Positions 52,242-61,049 of a DNA stretch of 64,000 nt are shown here, one piece after another. The DNA lies in assembly GCA_963834965.1 (NCBI GenBank), contig CAWIEI010000002.1, forward strand, positions 109,141 to 173,140, written 5' to 3'. Within the stretch, counting starts at the first letter, position 1. Each line of letters begins with the position of its first letter. The position numbers and the translations under genes are program-made. Under the pieces are notes generated by a model. The model was not told the DNA's origin. It saw nothing but the letters and a program-made list of their open reading frames with translations, and searched no databases. This stretch comes from Fodinibacter sp963834965 (GTDB lineage Bacteria; Actinomycetota; Actinomycetes; Actinomycetales; Dermatophilaceae).

Positions 52242-52694
52242 ATGAGCGACGCAAGGACGCGGGTTCTGGGTCCGGTCGACCTGGCCGTCATCGGGTTCAC
52301 CGGCGAGCTGCGGCAGGGAGGTGTGCGTCAGGCGATCGCGGATGCCGTCGACCGCGGCGCGGTGCGCGTCCTCGACGTGCTCGTCGTCCGCAAGGACGCC
52401 GACGGCACGGTGCTGATGTACGACGCCGAGACCGCCGGTGAGGCCGACGAGCTGCTCGGCGTCCCCACCGAGCTGCCCGACCTGGTCGGCGAGGACGACG
52501 CGCTCGCGATCGCGGAGGAGATGCCGCTCGACTCCACCGTCGTCGTCATCGCGTGGGAGAACACCTGGGCCGCGCAGATCGCGGCGAGCATCCGGGAGCT
52601 GGACGGCCAGGTGCTCGCCATGGAGCGCATTCCGGCCGCAGACGTCAACGCCGTCATCGACGCGTGGGCCGAGATCGAGGAGGAGCAGGCATGA
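52242..52694 (+). CDS. DUF6325 family protein
   Basis: 150 residues from ATG 52242 (GAGGGAG upstream). VLGPVDLAVIGFTGELRQGG, GAVRVLDVLVVRKDADGTVL and LDSTVVVIAWENTWAAQIAA match DUF6325, a DUF1269-like small family of unknown role. It is almost always next to a SHOCT-domain gene, as here, with overlapping stop and start (ATGA). Confidence 0.75.
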   Translation: MSDARTRVLGPVDLAVIGFTGELRQGGVRQAIADAVDRGAVRVLDVLVVRKDADGTVLMYDAETAGEADELLGVPTELPDLVGEDDALAIAEEMPLDSTVVVIAWENTWAAQIAASIRELDGQVLAMERIPAADVNAVIDAWAEIEEEQA

Positions 52695-53053
52695 GAGGAC
52701 GACGAGGTCGCCCCGGGCTCGCCGGCACGATGGCGCGCACGGCGGTCATCGCCGGCACCGCCACCGCGGTGAGCGGCAGCGTGCGCAACAAGCAGGCGGC
52801 GGCCGCCCAGCCGTCGGCGCAGGACCAGGCCGCAGCGGCCCAGCAGGCCGCCGACGCGCAGGCCTACCAGCAGCAGCAGCAGGCCCTGCAGCAGCAGGCC
52901 GCTGCGGCCGCCGCGGCCCCGGCACCCGCCGCAGCGGCACCGTCGGGTGGTGACGACATCATCGGCCAGCTCGAGCGGCTCGGTGCGCTGCACACCCAGG
53001 GCCTGCTCAGCGACGAGGAGTTCGGCGCCGCCAAGGCCAAGCTGCTCGGCTGA
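52691..53053 (+). CDS. SHOCT-domain protein with Gln/Ala-rich linker
   Basis: 120 residues. A short N-terminal segment (RTAVIAGTATAVSGSVRNKQ) is followed by a Gln/Ala-rich stretch (YQQQQQALQQQAAAA) and the C-terminal SHOCT motif DIIGQLERLGALHTQGLLSD then EEFGAAKAKLLG. SHOCT motifs mediate oligomerisation. It probably functions with the DUF6325 protein. Confidence 0.82.
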   Translation: MRGRRGRPGLAGTMARTAVIAGTATAVSGSVRNKQAAAAQPSAQDQAAAAQQAADAQAYQQQQQALQQQAAAAAAAPAPAAAAPSGGDDIIGQLERLGALHTQGLLSDEEFGAAKAKLLG

Positions 53054-53083
53054 GCGGGCACCCTACTGCCCCGGGCCGCACCC

Positions 53084-53089
53084 TAGGAT
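53084..53089 (+). promoter_or_regulatory. Leaderless -10 box TAGGAT for CDF transporter
   Basis: TAGGAT ends seven bases before the ATG at 53097. Confidence 0.5.
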
Positions 53090-53096
53090 CACGACC

Positions 53097-54089
53097 ATGT
53101 CGACAGAAGGTGGGAACACGGCCGTCATCGCGGCGCTGCTCGCGAACCTGGGCATCGCGGTGACGAAGTTCATCGCGTTCTTCCTCACCGGGTTCTCGTC
53201 GATGCTCGCGGAGGCGATCCACTCCGTCGCGGACTCCGGCAACCAGATCCTGCTGCTCATCGGCGGCAAGCGCTCGCAGCGCGAGGCGACCCCGCAGCAT
53301 CCGTTCGGCTTCGGTCGCGAGCGCTACGTCTACTCGTTCATCGTGTCCATCGTGCTGTTCACCCTCGGTGGGTGCTTCGCCCTCTACGAGGCATGGAAGA
53401 AGTTCCAGGAGACCCGCGGCGAGAGCGACTTCGACCCGTTCGCGTCGCGCTGGTGGTGGGTGCCGATCGTCGTCATCGTGGTGGGCATGGGGATGGAGGG
53501 GACGAGCTTCCGCACGGCCGTGCGCGAGTCGAACAAGTCGCGCGGGAAGCGCTCGTGGCTGAGGTTCGTGCGCAGCACGAAGTCGCCCGAGCTTCCGGTC
53601 ATCCTCCTCGAGGACTTCGGCGCCCTCATCGGGCTGTCCTTCGCCCTGCTTGGCGTCGGGCTGATGCTGCTCACCGGCAACCCGATCTTCGACGTCCTCG
53701 GCTCGGCCGCGATCGGCCTGCTGCTCGTCGTCATCGCCGCCTTCCTCGCCGTCGAGATGAACTCGCTGCTCGTGGGGGAGAGCGCCTCGCCGGCCCACCA
53801 GAAGGCCATCCTCGAGGCGCTGGCCGCGCCCGACGGCGTGCAGCGGGTGATCCACTCCAAGACGATGCACCTCGGCCCCGAGGAGCTGCTGGTGGCCGCC
53901 AAGCTCGCCGTGCCCGCCACCGAACGGGCCGACGAGGTGGCCGCCGCCATCAACGAGGCCGAGCGCCGGGCCAGGGATGCCGTGCCCGAGCTGACCCTGG
54001 TGATGTACCTCGAGCCGGACGTCGAGCGCGGTGCCGCGCCCCAGCCGGCGGAGCGGCCGGAGTCGCCGGCACCCGCGGGCGGCCACTGA
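53097..54089 (+). CDS. Cation diffusion facilitator (CDF) family metal exporter
   Basis: 330 residues with about six helices. AEAIHSVADSGNQILLLIGG holds the HxxxD metal site of helix 2, and LEDFGALIGLSFALLGVGLM the matching helix-5 site with ExxD/G in place of the usual HxxxD. HPFGFGRERYVYSFIVSIVL is the CDF signature. A ~90-residue cytoplasmic C-terminal domain follows. This subgroup (ZitB/FieF-like with LEDFGA) exports divalent metals by proton antiport; the metal cannot be told. A terminator hairpin follows. Confidence 0.88.
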   Translation: MSTEGGNTAVIAALLANLGIAVTKFIAFFLTGFSSMLAEAIHSVADSGNQILLLIGGKRSQREATPQHPFGFGRERYVYSFIVSIVLFTLGGCFALYEAWKKFQETRGESDFDPFASRWWWVPIVVIVVGMGMEGTSFRTAVRESNKSRGKRSWLRFVRSTKSPELPVILLEDFGALIGLSFALLGVGLMLLTGNPIFDVLGSAAIGLLLVVIAAFLAVEMNSLLVGESASPAHQKAILEALAAPDGVQRVIHSKTMHLGPEELLVAAKLAVPATERADEVAAAINEAERRARDAVPELTLVMYLEPDVERGAAPQPAERPESPAPAGGH

Positions 54090-54090
54090 C

Positions 54091-54117
54091 CGGCCCGGTG
54101 GCGGCCGGACCGGGCCG
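54091..54117 (+). terminator. Terminator-like hairpin after CDF gene
   Basis: CGGCCCGGT (54091-54099) pairs perfectly with ACCGGGCCG (54109-54117); the loop is nine bases. No U-tract. Confidence 0.6.
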
Positions 54118-54599
54118 CCGCATCCCTCTGCGCTGCGACGGCCCGGTGGCCTGCTTGGCGAGGGGTCCGGTCGGGTACCACGTGCGCCGCCTGCGCAGCG
54201 GCGTCCCCTCCGACGCCGTCGTCGACGGCAGCCCCCGGGCGGTCGACGCTTTCGACGACCACGGGCCACTCACTCGAGGCGGCACGGCACCAGCCGCTCG
54301 CCTCACGCCGACTTCTCCAGCGTCCGGCGCCGGGCCCCATCCGGGCACCCGACGCAGGAGGCCATGCCACCACACCGAAACGTTCGACGGGGGGTTCGAG
54401 CACGCCAACATGCGCCGGGGTGGAGAGCGAGGCGTGCACTCAGCGAAATGCGGGCCAGCGCCCGCCTCGCCAACTACGGTTGGTGAGAAGGCATGGTCAC
54501 CTGGGTGGCTCCCTTGAAGGCGACGGACGGCAGGTGACCCGCGTGGATGCGGTCGGGGCGCGACTGGGCCATGGGTCCGGCTGCGGCCCGGGGCACTGA
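54118..54599. other. Unassigned ~480-bp stretch
   Basis: Several frames are open but none has a recognisable domain. A minus-strand stretch near 54478-54580 keeps good third-position GC and may be a gene remnant. In mycobacteria manA occupies a comparable place; nothing here resembles it. Confidence 0.35.
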
Positions 54600-54653
54600 C
54601 CGTGCGGATTCATCGGACCGGCGGCCTTTCTCGGGTTCCAAGCCGTCGCAGCT

Positions 54654-55718
54654 TTGTCGTTCAGCCGATTGGGGGCTTCGATCAGCGTTCCGCGAGGCAC
54701 CTGGGACGGAGGCTTCTACCGTCAGATCGCCGAGTCGGGCTACCCACGACTCCCGCACGGGCTCGACGATCCGGCTGTCGGTCTCTACGCGTTCTACCCC
54801 GCGTGCCCCATGATCGCGCGGACGGTCGCAATGCTCAGCGGATTGTCTGTCGGCACTTCGAGCGTCGTGGTGAGCCTGACCGCCGCGAGCGCCGCCGTAG
54901 CGGCCCTGTCGATGTGGTGCCTGCCACGGCTGGGGGTCGCTGCCGGCTATGCGATGGTCTTGGGGTTAGCAGTGTGGCCCGCCTTTCCAGTGTTTCAGAT
55001 GGAGTACACCGAAGGTCTCGCGCTCCTCCTGCTCGTAGTAGCTCTGCGCGCCTTGGGCGACCACCGGTACGGGGTCTTCGCAGTGACTGTTCTTGCCGTG
55101 GGACTCACCCGACCCCTTGCGCCGCCGCTCGCTGGGGTAGCCGTGGTTCACGCCGTGCTCCGGTGGCGAGCCGGGGACACCCGACGCGAGCTCGCCCGGC
55201 CCGCCGCGGCGGTGGCAGTGGCGTGCCTGGCCTCCGTCGCGTGGCCGGTGGCCGTCGCCATAATGGTCGGGAGCCCGCGAGTCCTTGTGACCGCACATGA
55301 GGTCTTCAAAAGGCCTGGCACGCCGTCATCGGTGTTCGCTGGCGGGCTGACGGAGCCATTGCTAGGCGCCATGGCGCTGCTCCTCATCGGGCTCGTGGCT
55401 TGGGTTGCTATGCGGTTCCTGCCGTGCGGAACGCCCCGGGAGATGCGGATCTGGTTGCTGGTCTATCCGGCTTACGTGCTGGGTGCTGCCCTCATCAGTA
55501 CGTCGATCATCCGCTACCTACTGCTCCTCTTTCCACTAGGGCTCGTGCTGCAGCCTGGGCTCTCCAGTCGACGGTGGCGCTGGTGCGTCCTGGCGCTCGT
55601 GGTTCCTCTCGCCGTGGTGAGCTCTGCGTGGTGGGTTCACGAGTTCGTGCCTCCCGTTGTCGACGGTTCAGTGCCTGAGGTGAGCTGCGGTAGAGTGGGC
55701 AGCCGCCGGCGCGGGTGA
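54654..55718 (+). CDS. PIG-V-like GT-C membrane mannosyltransferase homologue, 5' end uncertain
   Basis: 354 residues from TTG 54654. The hydrophobic frame extends upstream to 54600 (GFIGPAAFLGFQAVAALSF is a plausible first helix) but has no start there; a one-base deletion near 54607 would join it to the GTG at 54602. TWDGGFYRQIAESGYP matches the NWDGQWYQSIARNGYP motif of the protein encoded at 59122-60369, a PIG-V/GT-C signature with the catalytic-type aspartate. About eight helices. Base composition is less GC-rich than neighbours. Its 3' end holds the sahH promoter. Confidence 0.6.
   Translation: MSFSRLGASISVPRGTWDGGFYRQIAESGYPRLPHGLDDPAVGLYAFYPACPMIARTVAMLSGLSVGTSSVVVSLTAASAAVAALSMWCLPRLGVAAGYAMVLGLAVWPAFPVFQMEYTEGLALLLLVVALRALGDHRYGVFAVTVLAVGLTRPLAPPLAGVAVVHAVLRWRAGDTRRELARPAAAVAVACLASVAWPVAVAIMVGSPRVLVTAHEVFKRPGTPSSVFAGGLTEPLLGAMALLLIGLVAWVAMRFLPCGTPREMRIWLLVYPAYVLGAALISTSIIRYLLLLFPLGLVLQPGLSSRRWRWCVLALVVPLAVVSSAWWVHEFVPPVVDGSVPEVSCGRVGSRRRG
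55691..55696 (+). promoter_or_regulatory. sahH -10 box (TAGAGT) inside upstream gene end
   Basis: TAGAGT lies about 100 bases upstream of the sahH ATG and predicts transcription from about 55703, giving the structured leader described at 55703-55795. Confidence 0.45.
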
Positions 55719-55795
55719 TAACCCTCCACGAACGTGCGGCCCTGAAGGGCGACGCCGGGTCAACCAGATCGTCAGAACTCCCAAGGAGCTTCCGC
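55703..55795 (+). ncRNA. Candidate structured leader of sahH with ribosome-binding-site hairpin
   Basis: CCGGCG (55706-55711) pairs with CGCCGG (55753-55758). Inside lie two perfect 4-pair hairpins: GGGT-GATA-ACCC (55713-55724) and GCCC-TGAA-GGGC (55739-55750). Downstream, GAACTCC (55775-55781) pairs with GGAGcTTC (55785-55792) around a 3-base loop, hiding the AGGAG ribosome-binding site. The fold is inferred by eye. It does not show the conserved core of the SAH riboswitch that I remember. Confidence 0.4.
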
Positions 55796-57247
<1,452 letters not shown>

Positions 57248-57278
57248 GGTTGTCAAGTCGGCCGACAGGCCGGATGGA

Positions 57279-57310
57279 GGCGCCGCCGGGATCATGTGCC
57301 CGGCGGCGCC
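57279..57310 (+). terminator. Terminator hairpin after sahH, 12-bp perfect stem
   Basis: GGCGCCGCCGGG (57279-57290) is the exact reverse complement of CCCGGCGGCGCC (57299-57310), with an 8-base loop. No U-tract follows. Confidence 0.7.
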
Positions 57311-57394
57311 TAGAGAGCCCTGCCCCGCCTGCACTGCGGCCTAGCGCTGGGGCCATCTTGACAGATGTGCCTCACGGTGCGGGTTGACTTCCCC

Positions 57395-57400
57395 TAGGTT
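57395..57400 (+). promoter_or_regulatory. Leaderless -10 box TAGGTT
   Basis: TAGGTT ends six bases before the ATG at 57407. Confidence 0.45.
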
Positions 57401-57406
57401 GACGGC

Positions 57407-58822
57407 ATGGGGGTGGTCAGAGGGCGACACACTCCATGGATACTTGCCTGGCTGGCGATGCTGCCGGTGGCGGTATTGCGTGCGGGCTTGTTGGGCGAGT
57501 CGGACACTTTCTGGCAGGTCCGGACAGGTCTGCTGACCATGGCGCAGCACGCAGTGCCGAGTGTCGACCCGTTCTCGTGGACCCTACGTGGCGAGCCCTG
57601 GCTGTTGAACTCTTGGGGGTTCAACGTCATTGTGGGCGTTTCGTACCGTGCGGCCGGGTTGCCGGGGGTGGCGCTGACGTGCAGCGCGCTCTTCTTGACC
57701 GCGGCCGGCCTGGTTCTTCTCCTGGCCAGGCGGCTGGGCGCCACGCCTCTCGTGTCAGCAACGTTGCTGCTCCTCGCTATGCCACTTCTCATCCCGTGGT
57801 TCTCGGCGAGACCACAGTTGGTCGATTACGTCGCGGTGTTGTTGCTCGTCCTCCTCCTGCTGCGGATCGCGGACAGACGAACGCCTCTGGTGTCCATCGT
57901 GGGAGTGGGCCTTCTGATGTGTGTCTGGGCCAACCTGCACGCAGCGGCCCTGCTCGGCGCGGCCATCGTGGGGACGTCCGCCGCGCTCCTCATCGCCCGT
58001 CGAGAGAGTCGGACCAGCGGCTACTACAGTCTGATTGCGACGGTCGTGGCTCTGGCCGGGTCATTGGCCACCCCCTTCGGCCTGCGTTTGTTCAGGCAGA
58101 CGGTCCAGGTAAGGAGCGCATCGGCTCCAGTCGTCCTGGAATGGGAGCACCTCACCCCGACGAGGCCGGTAGAGACGGCGATGTTTCTGATCGGTGTGGC
58201 GGCCCTGCTTGTCGCGGTACGGCGTCGGGACCTGGCCTTCACGGCCGCCCTGCTCGTGACGGCGGTGTCCTCGCTCGCGGCGCTGCGGATCCTGCCGGTC
58301 CTGGTCCTCCTGGCGGTGCCCGTCTTGGCCTCAACCGCCTCCCAGCCAACTGTGCTCAGCTATGGCCACCGCATGAGGCGTGTTCTCATCCCCGGGGCAG
58401 CCATCGGGTTGGGTAGCCTCGTGATCTTGGCGGCACCGAGCCTGGGCCACATCGGTCAGCCAGACCCCCAGCTGTATCCGGCTGCCGTCGTGGACGAGAT
58501 CCCGCGCAACTGTCACCTGGTCAACTCCTACCTCTTAGGTGGCTTCGTGATCCTGCTCCGACCGGATGTCGCTGTGTCGATTGACTCGCGCAACGACCTC
58601 TACGGACCCGAACGGGTGGCGGCCGCCGAACGGCTCGTCGGCGGTGGGGGCGACGTGGACGCTGAACTCGCCGGAGCCGGCTGCGTCCTGGTCCCACCGA
58701 GCAGCGGCCTGGCGAAGAGGCTGTCGGAGGATCCGCGGTGGCAGCTTCACGCGTCTGAGGCGGGCGGCGCACTCTTCGTTCGGGTTCCGTCGGGTTCCGC
58801 CACCGGGGACAAGCCCTCCTGA
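57407..58822 (+). CDS. Polytopic GT-C-like membrane protein
   Basis: 471 residues with about ten to eleven helices. The first extracytoplasmic loop has GESDTFWQVRTGLLTM, the DxFW/H-type acid-containing loop of GT-C proteins, followed by PSVDPFSWTLRGEPWLLNSW. The C-terminal ~100 residues form an outer domain with CHLVNSYLLGGFVILLRPD and SIDSRNDLYGPERV. A broken paralogue lies at the window's right edge. Function is unassigned; lipid-linked sugar transfer is inferred. Codon bias is weaker than in the core genes. Confidence 0.68.
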   Translation: MGVVRGRHTPWILAWLAMLPVAVLRAGLLGESDTFWQVRTGLLTMAQHAVPSVDPFSWTLRGEPWLLNSWGFNVIVGVSYRAAGLPGVALTCSALFLTAAGLVLLLARRLGATPLVSATLLLLAMPLLIPWFSARPQLVDYVAVLLLVLLLLRIADRRTPLVSIVGVGLLMCVWANLHAAALLGAAIVGTSAALLIARRESRTSGYYSLIATVVALAGSLATPFGLRLFRQTVQVRSASAPVVLEWEHLTPTRPVETAMFLIGVAALLVAVRRRDLAFTAALLVTAVSSLAALRILPVLVLLAVPVLASTASQPTVLSYGHRMRRVLIPGAAIGLGSLVILAAPSLGHIGQPDPQLYPAAVVDEIPRNCHLVNSYLLGGFVILLRPDVAVSIDSRNDLYGPERVAAAERLVGGGGDVDAELAGAGCVLVPPSSGLAKRLSEDPRWQLHASEAGGALFVRVPSGSATGDKPS

Positions 58823-58984
58823 ACCCGGCAACGCTCTACGCGCTGGCTGAGTGGTCGTGTCCGAGGGTCGGCACCGGCCTTCTGTAGGACGTCATGGCTT
58901 GCCGTCCTGTGACTGCTGGATCCGAGGTTGCGCGGTCGGAGAGGGGGTGGCCTCTGGGGTCCCCCAGTCCGTGTTCCTCTGTTC

Positions 58985-59107
58985 TCATGTTCTCACCCGC
59001 TTCCCGTGCTGGTCGGGCCCTTGGGTGTTGAAGACGTCGACCCAGTCGAAGGCGGCGAGCTTAACGGCGCTGGTGTCGCGCCAAGGCCCGTTGCGGTTGA
59101 TCTGCTC
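58985..59107 (-). mobile_element. IS3-family transposase (OrfB) C-terminal remnant
   Basis: On the minus strand, about 40 codons with good third-position GC read GPWRDTSAVKLAAFDWVDVF followed by NTQGPD and a stop at 58985-58987. This matches the C-terminal GPWR...WVDWFN-type segment of IS3-family OrfB transposases. Upstream the frame merges into the 3' end of the next gene, so only the tail survives. No inverted repeats were found. Confidence 0.55.
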
Positions 59108-59121
59108 GGGAGGTGTCAGGA

Positions 59122-60369
59122 TCAGGGGAACCGCGACCGGACCGGCGAGTCCTCGACCACGAGTACGTTGGCAACCCACCAGTACTGTAGGGCGAGCTCG
59201 ACAGCCACCACGGCGACGAGCAGCCAGTAGCGGGTCCGTCGGCTCGAGAGCGTCGGGGACATCGGCCCAAAGCCGCCGAGCGGGACGAGGGTGAGCAGGG
59301 CGTACCGGAGCACGCTGGTGCTCAGCGTGGTCGTCGACAGGATGAAGAGCATGTAGACGCCAGCCCACAGCCCTAGCCGGTCTCGCCACCCGGGCTCGTG
59401 GCGATGGGCCCACCGGATGGTCACGAGCGCGCCGACGACCACGAGCAAGAGGACCGCAAGTACCGGGAGACCGACGTCCCAGAGCCCCCGGACCCAGCCA
59501 CCCTCGAGGCCCCCGGGCCGCACCCATGCCGCCTCCGCGGCGAAGTAGGCGTTGGAGCGTCCGGTGAGCAGGGCGGCGACACCGGGCCAGCTGAAGGTCA
59601 TCGCTCCCACCGTCGCGGCGGCCACGAGGCCGGTGCGGGTGGGTCGGCGGCGCCTGTTGTCGCCCGCGCCGGGGCCCCACACCTCCAGCAGGGCGATGAC
59701 GACGGCCAGCGGGAGGGCGATCGGCCTGGTCAGGCTGAGCGGGAACGCGGCGGCGAGCACCACGAGCCACCGCCGCTCCACCACGGCCCGTAGGGCGATT
59801 ACCAGGAGCACAAGGGCGAGCGACTCCGAGTAAGCGAGCTGGAAGGCCGGTGACGTCGGAAACACCGACAAGACGACGACGGCGGTCAGCGCGATCGCGG
59901 GTCCGCGGGTGATGGCCAGCCACCGGTAGAGAAGCGCCATCCCGAGGGCGCCCAACAGCAGACCGAAGGTCGGGCCGACCACGACGAACGGTAGCCCCGT
60001 GAGGCGCATCAGCAGCCCGACCAGCGTGGGGTAGAGCGGGTAGAAGGCGAGCGAGGTCTGTGTCCCCGGCGAGGCCAAGGCACCCGCGCCGGTGGGGTAG
60101 CCGTTCCTCGCGATCGACTGGTACCACTGCCCGTCCCAGTTCGTCGCGAGAACCCAGTACGACGGGTGCGCGGGCATCGAGCCGGAGACGTACCAGCCGG
60201 GGTCATGGGTGAGGTCGGGCTGCCGGGCAGACAAGGCGACCATGAACACCGCTGACACGACCCGGGCCAGTGCGAAAATCCCCACAGGCAGTGCCCAGGT
60301 GGCCCACCGGGGCAGCATCCCTCCGCCGCCCGCCGTGAGCGGTCGACACGAGGTATCGACCTCCGTCAC
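59122..60369 (-). CDS. PIG-V-like GT-C membrane mannosyltransferase homologue
   Basis: 415 residues from GTG 60369, preceded by GGAGGGA eight bases upstream. About nine helices. The first loop holds NWDGQWYQSIARNGYP, the DGxWY motif of PIG-V/mannosyltransferase-like GT-C proteins, and SLAFYPLYPTLVGLL is also family-like. Probably transfers a sugar from a polyprenyl-phosphate donor outside the membrane. Paralogous to the gene ending at 55718. The 3' end abuts a transposase remnant. Confidence 0.75.
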   Translation of the reverse strand: MTEVDTSCRPLTAGGGGMLPRWATWALPVGIFALARVVSAVFMVALSARQPDLTHDPGWYVSGSMPAHPSYWVLATNWDGQWYQSIARNGYPTGAGALASPGTQTSLAFYPLYPTLVGLLMRLTGLPFVVVGPTFGLLLGALGMALLYRWLAITRGPAIALTAVVVLSVFPTSPAFQLAYSESLALVLLVIALRAVVERRWLVVLAAAFPLSLTRPIALPLAVVIALLEVWGPGAGDNRRRRPTRTGLVAAATVGAMTFSWPGVAALLTGRSNAYFAAEAAWVRPGGLEGGWVRGLWDVGLPVLAVLLLVVVGALVTIRWAHRHEPGWRDRLGLWAGVYMLFILSTTTLSTSVLRYALLTLVPLGGFGPMSPTLSSRRTRYWLLVAVVAVELALQYWWVANVLVVEDSPVRSRFP

Positions 60370-60714
60370 TGATTCCCTCCAAGTGTCCGGGTCGAGTATG
60401 ACCCGCCACGCCTCGTCACCGGCCCGTTTCCGGATGACTCCGTGCTGCGTCCACCACGCCTATCTCCGGTGGCGGGATGCCGGCGCGGAGGTCTTCGAGC
60501 CTGGTGTCGACCACCTGCGCAGCCGGCGCCCTCCTGTCAGGTGTGGTCCCATGACGGCGCAGGTCGGGTTCGGCGTACCTTCGCGGTGGTCGTGCCCGCT
60601 CCTCTGAGGGTGCCTGCTCACGGTGGCGCGAACGATCTTGCCGATGGCCCCGTCCCGACGGTCCGGCGCAGGGCGCTGCTCGCGGGCGTCATCTGCATGT
60701 CGGTGCCGGGCACC
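60370..60714. other. Intergenic stretch of ~345 bp
   Basis: Holds a CATACT-like -10 box (minus strand, 60394-60399) and the ribosome-binding site for the gene at 60369. No coding signature is seen elsewhere; it may include lost 5' parts of the acetyltransferase remnant that follows. Confidence 0.35.
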
Positions 60715-60990
60715 CTCGTGCCAACGACGGTGCGCCTGGCGGATGGCAGCCTGGAGGTCGAGCTCGCGGGTACTGTTGCTCGCGAGCGGAATTCCGACCA
60801 CTACCGGGCGATGATGCAGGGACTACTCGGGGCGGCGGCGGCAATCGGGGCTCCGCGCCTCCTCATCTCGACGCAAGCAGGAAACGCTGCTGTCCAGTCG
60901 GCGTGGGCGTTATCGGGCTTGCGTCCGTTGTCTGCCTTCACGACCGTTCACGCATGGCGGATCGACGCTCTTGACGGCTCAGCGAGGTCC
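60715..60990 (+). pseudogene. GNAT-type acetyltransferase C-terminal fragment
   Basis: About 90 codons read VARERNSDHYRAMMQGLLGA and LLISTQAGNAAVQSAWALSG then LRPLSAFTTVHAWR. This resembles the last half of GNAT acetyltransferases of the sugar-modifying kind (acetyl-CoA loop lost, C-terminal STQ/N-x-VQ-x-AW segment kept). There is no start with a proper N-terminal half upstream and the frame then drifts into unrelated sequence. Confidence 0.5.
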
Positions 60991-61049
60991 GGGGAGGGTC
61001 TCCGTCGGAGAGGTTCGCTCGGCGAAACGCCGTGGTCACCGCTGCGCCG

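Noticed and set aside
54474..54758. 94-codon minus-strand frame in the gap before the PIG-V-like gene
   Set aside because: No recognisable domain and it overlaps the start of the plus-strand gene; mentioned only as a possible remnant.
55703..55795. Assignment to a known SAH or SAM-IV riboswitch
   Set aside because: Some words resemble SAM-IV (ACCCTCC, CGGGT) but the conserved core and pseudoknot elements I remember are not present; kept only as an unclassified candidate.
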